Positions 6,900 through 10,123 of a stretch of DNA of 10,123 nucleotides are shown piece after piece (the first letter of the stretch is position 1; each line of letters opens with the position of its first letter). Source of the DNA: Micromonosporaceae bacterium (lineage in GTDB: Bacteria > Actinomycetota > Actinomycetes > Mycobacteriales > Micromonosporaceae); assembly GCA_017354595.1 (NCBI GenBank), contig JAFMQQ010000060.1:1-10123 (forward strand), written 5' to 3'. Made by a program: the position numbers and the translations under genes. A model generated the notes under the pieces. It was not told the origin of the DNA and ran no database searches. It saw only the letters and a program-made list of their open reading frames with translations.

Positions 6900-7958
6900 C
6901 CGCGCGGGCGCGGCGGTGGTACCGCGTACCGCCAGCTCCACGCCGAGCAGTGACTGCGCCACCCGCTGCGGCTGTGCCGGCTGCATCGCCGACCCGCCGC
7001 CATCGGTAGGGCCGGCCGCATCGATCTCGTCGAGCAGGATGCGGGCGGCGAGCGTACCCATCTCGTGCAGCGGCAACCGTACGGTGGACAGCGGCGGGGT
7101 GAGCCGGTCGACCATCGGCAGGTCGTTGAAGCCGACCACGGATACCCGGTCCGGGCAGTGGATACCGGCGCGGCTGAAGGCATCCAGCGCGCCCAGCGCG
7201 ATCAGGTCGTTGCCGGCGAGCACCGCGGTGAACTCCGCCGCCGAGGCGAGCAGCCGGACCGCGGCCGCCGCGCCGGCCGCCTCGGTGTAGGCGGCGCAGG
7301 GGCGCACCTGGGTACGCCAGGTCGGCAGCGTGTGTCCGGCCACTGCTTGCCGGAAGGCGGCCGCCCGCTCCCGGCCGGTTGAGGTGTCCTGCGGACCGGC
7401 GAGGTACGCGATGCGACGGTGGCCGAGCCCGACCAGGTGGTCCACGGCGAGCTTGATGCCGGCCCGTTCGTCCCCGCCGACGTACGGCAGCCGGCCGCCG
7501 GAGGTGTTGCGGTTGACCAGCACCGTGGGTACCCGCGCCTCGGCGACCTCGTCCAGCAGCCGATCCTCCCAGCGCGCGGTGGCGATGATGAACCCGTCGG
7601 TGCCGCGGGCGCGCAGCTGCTCGACCTGGCGGCGCTCGGTACCGGCATCGTTGTCGGTATCGGTGAGCACCAGGGTGTACCCGGCCCGGCTGAGCACCTG
7701 CTCGGCACCGCGCACCATGGGCGGGAACAGCGGGTTGGTCACGTCCGGTACCACCATGCCGACAAGGTAGGACCGGGCGGTACGCAGGCCCCGGGCGAAC
7801 GTGTTGGGCACGTACCCGAGCCGCTCCGCAGCCCGGGCGACCCGCTTCGAAGTGGCCCGGCTGACCTGGTCCCGGGTGGCAGGGTTCAGTGCCCGGCTGG
7901 CCGTACCGGGGTGGACGCCGGCGGCGCGCGCGACATCGGCGAGCTTGACTCGCTGCAT
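6894..7958 (-). CDS. LacI-family transcriptional regulator
   Basis: A 354-residue DNA-binding repressor with the standard LacI/GalR layout and length. The helix-turn-helix occupies about 4-24 (KLADVARAAGVHPGTASRAL). The hinge helix is at about 47-60, with Leu58 of ARGL as the residue that usually wedges into the central CpG of the operator. A periplasmic-binding-protein-like ligand domain follows from about 64, with VPDVTNPLF at 70-78, RERAAAF at 196-202, GND at 249-251 and SVVGFND at 273-279. The last motif normally ends in Asp-Asp or Asp-Asn; here Asn278 replaces the first Asp, so the ligand may differ from typical sugars. The gene is divergent from an ABC transporter operon and has operator-like sites on both sides of the gap, suggesting that it controls itself and the transporter. 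The ATG at 7958 lacks a Shine-Dalgarno and may be leaderless. Confidence 0.93.
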   Translation of the reverse strand: MQRVKLADVARAAGVHPGTASRALNPATRDQVSRATSKRVARAAERLGYVPNTFARGLRTARSYLVGMVVPDVTNPLFPPMVRGAEQVLSRAGYTLVLTDTDNDAGTERRQVEQLRARGTDGFIIATARWEDRLLDEVAEARVPTVLVNRNTSGGRLPYVGGDERAGIKLAVDHLVGLGHRRIAYLAGPQDTSTGRERAAAFRQAVAGHTLPTWRTQVRPCAAYTEAAGAAAAVRLLASAAEFTAVLAGNDLIALGALDAFSRAGIHCPDRVSVVGFNDLPMVDRLTPPLSTVRLPLHEMGTLAARILLDEIDAAGPTDGGGSAMQPAQPQRVAQSLLGVELAVRGTTAAPARS

Positions 7959-7964
7959 GCGGTA

Positions 7965-7970
7965 AGACTA
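7965..7970 (-). promoter_or_regulatory. -10 element of a probable leaderless lacI-type promoter
   Basis: On the minus strand TAGTCT (7970-7965) matches TANNNT. It ends 6 bases before the ATG at 7958-7956, so transcription should begin at or next to that A. The lack of any Shine-Dalgarno upstream of this ATG agrees. The -35 region is poor and coincides with the operator-like site at 7987-7998, consistent with autorepression. Confidence 0.5.
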
Positions 7971-7986
7971 GCCGGGTCGCGCCAAC

Positions 7987-7998
7987 GCAATCGGTTGC
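7987..7998. promoter_or_regulatory. LacI-family operator-like site O1
   Basis: GCAATCGGTTGC is a 12-base near-perfect palindrome with a central CG; five of its six base pairs are symmetric. Centred CpG palindromes with AA and TT arms are the usual targets of LacI/GalR proteins. It covers the -35 region of the divergent regulator gene and resembles a second site 86 bases away. Confidence 0.65.
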
Positions 7999-8038
7999 CA
8001 TCAGGTGTGCGGTTTTCGGCGACGTTCCGAAGAGGGTG

Positions 8039-8068
8039 TTGACATAGATCGCTGGGCAGGTCCATCCT
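8039..8068 (+). promoter_or_regulatory. Promoter of the HAAT transporter operon
   Basis: A perfect -35 hexamer TTGACA lies at 8039-8044. After 18 bases comes CATCCT (8063-8068), a weak -10 matching TATAAT at three positions. Transcription would start near 8075, inside operator-like site O2, leaving a leader of about 38 bases with a good Shine-Dalgarno. A strong -35 with a weak -10 and an operator over the start point fits a repressed, inducible promoter. Confidence 0.6.
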
Positions 8069-8072
8069 GACC

Positions 8073-8084
8073 GCAATCGTTTGT
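8073..8084. promoter_or_regulatory. LacI-family operator-like site O2
   Basis: GCAATCGTTTGT repeats the first seven bases of O1 exactly, in the same orientation, and 10 of its 12 positions overall. It keeps the central CG and the AA/TT arms but is less symmetric. It overlaps the predicted transcription start of the transporter operon, where a bound repressor would block RNA polymerase. The centre-to-centre distance to O1 is 86 bp, close to eight helical turns, so looping is possible. Confidence 0.55.
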
Positions 8085-8102
8085 GCTACACCCCGCACGG
8101 AC

Positions 8103-8107
8103 GGAGG
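8103..8107 (+). promoter_or_regulatory. Ribosome binding site that decides the start of the binding-protein gene
   Basis: GGAGG lies 5 bases before GTG at 8113. This favours 8113 over the upstream in-frame GTG at 8083, which overlaps operator O2 and would lie within about 10 bases of the predicted transcription start with no Shine-Dalgarno. Confidence 0.75.
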
Positions 8108-8112
8108 TCGCC

Positions 8113-9366
8113 GTGTACGCCAAGGACCGTCAACGACACCAATGGATGGCTGGGCCCGTGATGGCGGCCGCGCTGGCCGTAACCACCGCGCTGGCCGCCT
8201 GCGCCTCGGACGCGAACAACGGCGGCAACGCCACGAAGGCGGGCCCGCTCGTGATCGGGGCCTCGATCTCACTCACCGGCGACTTCGCCGACTCGGGCAA
8301 GGCGGTGAAGAACGGATATCAGCTCTGGGCCGACACCGTCAACGCGAAGGGCGGCATCCTCGGCCGGCAGGTGCAGCTGAAGATCGTCGACGACACCTCC
8401 AGCACCACGCAGGTGGTCACCAACTACCAGAACCTGATCAACAAAGACAAGGTCGATCTGGTCTTCGGGCCGTTCTCCACCCTGCTCACCATCCCCGCCT
8501 CCCAGGTCGCCAAGCGGTACGGGTACGCCTTCATCGAGCCGGCCGGCGGTGGCCCGAAGGTGTTCGAGCAGAAGCTCTCCAACCTCTTCTTCGTGCAGCC
8601 GGCGCCGGTGGTCAAGCAGGGTGACGTGTTCGGCGACTGGCTGCTCTCGCTGCCCGCCGACGCGCGCCCGAAGACCGCCGCCTACACCGAACTGGACGAC
8701 CCGTTCGCCACACCGATCGCGGAGAACCTGCGCACCCGCTTCGAGGCGGCCGGTATCAGGACGGTGTACAAGCAGGTGTACCCGGCCGAGACGCAGGACT
8801 TCTCGCCGATCGTGGCGAAGGTCGCGGCGGCCAAGCCGGACGTACTGGTCGGCGGTACCCAGAGCGAGGACGCGTACGGCATCGTGAAGAGCTTGGTACA
8901 GCTGCAGTTCAGCCCCAAGTTCATGTTCCTGTCCAACGGCGCCAACTCGCCGGTCGAGTTCCCGGACAAGGTCGGCGCGCCCAACACCGCCGGCATCATG
9001 TCCTCCGGCGACTGGTTCCCCGGCACCGACGCGTTCGGCAGTGCCGAGTTCGCCACCGCGTACACCAAGAAGTACGGCGGGACGGTCAACACCATCGACA
9101 ACACCAGCGCCGAGGCGTACGCCGCCGGGCAGCTCGTTGAGGCGGTGGCGAAGAAGGCCGGGAAGATCGACAACGCGACCGTCATCGCGACCCTCCACAA
9201 GGGAACCTGGCCGACCATCCTCGGCGATCTGCAGTGGGACGCGACCGGTGCGCCGTCCGGCAGTTACGTGCTGATCCAGTGGCAGAACGGCAACCTGGTC
9301 CCGGTGTACCCGCAGGCGAAAGCGAAGGCCCAGCCGCTGTACCCGAAGCCGGCCTGGGGCGGGTGA
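8113..9366 (+). CDS. Branched-chain-amino-acid-type (HAAT) ABC transporter substrate-binding lipoprotein
   Basis: Extracytoplasmic receptor of an ABC importer in the LivJ/LivK family (Peripla_BP_6, COG0683 type), 417 residues. The signal peptide has a charged start (KDRQRHQ, 4-10), a hydrophobic stretch at about 13-29 and a lipobox LAAC with lipidated Cys30. The mature domain opens with PLVIGASISLTGDFADSG at 45-62 and continues with NAKGGILGR at 77-85, LKIVDDTSSTTQ at 89-100 and DLVFGPFSTLLT at 115-126; these are family hallmarks of the ligand lobe. The second lobe has YTELDDPFA at 191-199, where many relatives have a D-x-Y-G motif, so the ligand may not be leucine, isoleucine or valine. The GTG start is supported by GGAGG. 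It overlaps the downstream permease by GTGA, and LacI-like sites lie upstream. HAAT receptors also bind amides, urea or aromatic compounds; the ligand is open. Confidence 0.92.
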   Translation: MYAKDRQRHQWMAGPVMAAALAVTTALAACASDANNGGNATKAGPLVIGASISLTGDFADSGKAVKNGYQLWADTVNAKGGILGRQVQLKIVDDTSSTTQVVTNYQNLINKDKVDLVFGPFSTLLTIPASQVAKRYGYAFIEPAGGGPKVFEQKLSNLFFVQPAPVVKQGDVFGDWLLSLPADARPKTAAYTELDDPFATPIAENLRTRFEAAGIRTVYKQVYPAETQDFSPIVAKVAAAKPDVLVGGTQSEDAYGIVKSLVQLQFSPKFMFLSNGANSPVEFPDKVGAPNTAGIMSSGDWFPGTDAFGSAEFATAYTKKYGGTVNTIDNTSAEAYAAGQLVEAVAKKAGKIDNATVIATLHKGTWPTILGDLQWDATGAPSGSYVLIQWQNGNLVPVYPQAKAKAQPLYPKPAWGG

Positions 9367-10123
9367 CCGGCGCGATGCATGCGCTGGTACAGGGCGTCAT
9401 CCTGGGGGTGCTGACCGGAGGTGTCTACGCGCTGATGGCCTCCGGTCAGACCCTCATCTTCGGCATCATGAAGGTGGTCAATCTGGCCCAGGGCGCGCTG
9501 GTGATCCTCGCGGCGTACCTGTCCTATCAGGGCTTCACCTCGTTCGGTGTCGATCCCTTCCTGGCCGTACCGGTCACCACGGTGTTGATGTTCGGCCTCG
9601 GTGCCGGGGTGGAATGGTTGGTCCTGCGGCCGTTGCGGCGTGAGGACCGGTCTGAGCTCAGCCTGCTGATCACCTTCGCGGTGGCGCTGCTGATCGAGGG
9701 CGTGATGAGCGTGGTCTGGGGTACCACGCGGCGCAGCATCAACACCAGCTACGCCAACGCGAGCTGGACGGTGCTCGGCTACCGGATCACTGTGGTGCGC
9801 TTCTTCGCCTTCCTGCTCTCGCTCGCGGCGCTCGGCCTGCTGTACCTGGTACTCAACCGCACCAGGTTCGGCCGGGCGGTACGCGCCACCGTCCAGAACC
9901 CCGAGTCGGCCCGGCTGCTCGGCGTGCCGACCGAACGCGTATCGGCGCTCGGGTTCGGGCTCGGGGCGGCGACCGCGGCCGCGGCCGGCTCGGTCTACGG
10001 GCTGCTGTACCCGTTCAACGCCGGCAGCCATTACGACCTGATCTCCCGACTACTGTCCATTGTGGTCCTCGGTGGCCTGGGCAGCGTGGGCGGTGCGGTG
10101 ATCGCCGGCATCATCGTCTCGAC
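9363..10123 (+). CDS. livH: LivH-type branched-chain-amino-acid ABC transporter permease (3' end cut by window edge)
   Basis: Inner-membrane permease of the HAAT importer whose receptor is encoded just upstream; it should pair with a LivM-type permease and LivG/LivF ATPases beyond the right edge. The visible 253 residues contain GVYALMASGQTLIFGIMKVVN within 20-40 and NLAQGAL at 40-46, the LivH signature. Membrane segments lie at about 9-30, 44-56, 66-86, 99-120, 146-165, 196-216 and 229-250. The cytoplasmic coupling loop is at about 171-193 (RAVRATVQNPESARLLGVP), and VVLGGLGSVGGAVIAG at 234-249 is typical. About 35-45 residues appear to be missing. The start is GTG at 9363, overlapping the upstream TGA in GTGA, which implies translational coupling; ATG at 9375 would remove four residues and cannot be excluded. 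The LivH name gives the family, not the transported compound. Confidence 0.93.
   Translation, partial: MTGAMHALVQGVILGVLTGGVYALMASGQTLIFGIMKVVNLAQGALVILAAYLSYQGFTSFGVDPFLAVPVTTVLMFGLGAGVEWLVLRPLRREDRSELSLLITFAVALLIEGVMSVVWGTTRRSINTSYANASWTVLGYRITVVRFFAFLLSLAALGLLYLVLNRTRFGRAVRATVQNPESARLLGVPTERVSALGFGLGAATAAAAGSVYGLLYPFNAGSHYDLISRLLSIVVLGGLGSVGGAVIAGIIVS

Noticed and set aside
4334..7183. A very long open frame of 949 codons on the minus strand opposite katE
   Set aside because: It is a codon-bias shadow of katE: low-complexity, rich in Arg, Val, Gly and Gln, no recognisable domain, while the plus strand encodes an unmistakable catalase.
8083..8112. An upstream GTG start for the HAAT binding protein
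   Set aside because: It overlaps operator-like site O2 and lies almost at the predicted transcription start, with no Shine-Dalgarno; GTG at 8113 has GGAGG at good spacing.
8269..10031. Minus-strand open frames opposite the transporter genes
   Set aside because: They are antisense shadows with biased composition, while the plus strand encodes clear LivK- and LivH-type proteins.
1..10123. CRISPR array, tRNA or rRNA genes, insertion sequences, attachment sites
   Set aside because: I saw no regularly spaced repeats, no cloverleaf or rRNA-like stretches, no transposase or integrase frames and no terminal inverted repeats.

Overview
This is a high-GC Actinomycetota chromosome segment. GTG starts are common, third codon positions are strongly G/C, and two genes look leaderless. 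A two-repeat PHO box and an HPII-type catalase with a SigB/SigF-like promoter also fit this phylum. Frequent GGTACC and GTAC words suggest something near the Micromonosporales, but that placement is inference only. There are no RNA genes, mobile elements, CRISPR arrays or large repeats. Nine coding regions fill the window, two of them cut by its edges, and no gap reaches 300 bases.

Region 1 (1-2876, minus strand) is the phosphate-starvation pst operon. Reading leftward, it holds a PHO box, then pstS (phosphate-binding lipoprotein), a strong intergenic hairpin, pstC and the 5' part of pstA. pstC and pstA overlap by ATGA; pstB presumably lies outside the left edge. The hairpin after pstS probably sets a high pstS to pstCA ratio.

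Region 2 (3018-6899) has a divergent pair. On the minus strand is a GH63-family glycoside hydrolase resembling actinobacterial glucosylglycerate hydrolases. On the plus strand is katE, a large-subunit monofunctional catalase with a C-terminal DJ-1/PfpI-like domain. The 116-bp gap contains a GTTT-N15-GGGTAG stress-sigma-like promoter placed so that katE would be almost leaderless. katE is followed by a 78-residue Cys/His-rich protein of unknown function.

Region 3 (6894-10123) is a LacI-family regulator gene (minus) facing a branched-chain-amino-acid-type (HAAT) ABC transporter operon (plus): a lipoprotein binding protein and a LivH-like permease joined by a GTGA overlap, running off the right edge. 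The intergenic region holds two related operator-like sites, centred 86 bp apart. One lies at the lacI promoter and the other at the predicted start point of the transporter promoter. The simplest model is one repressor controlling both directions, with a ligand that cannot be named from sequence. The pairing is mildly unusual because LacI proteins more often control sugar or nucleoside uptake.

Most of the window is ordinary housekeeping and stress content. The points worth a second look are regulatory: the PHO box, the pstS-pstC hairpin, the katE promoter, and the two-operator LacI/HAAT switch. I see no convincing evidence of a wholly new system.
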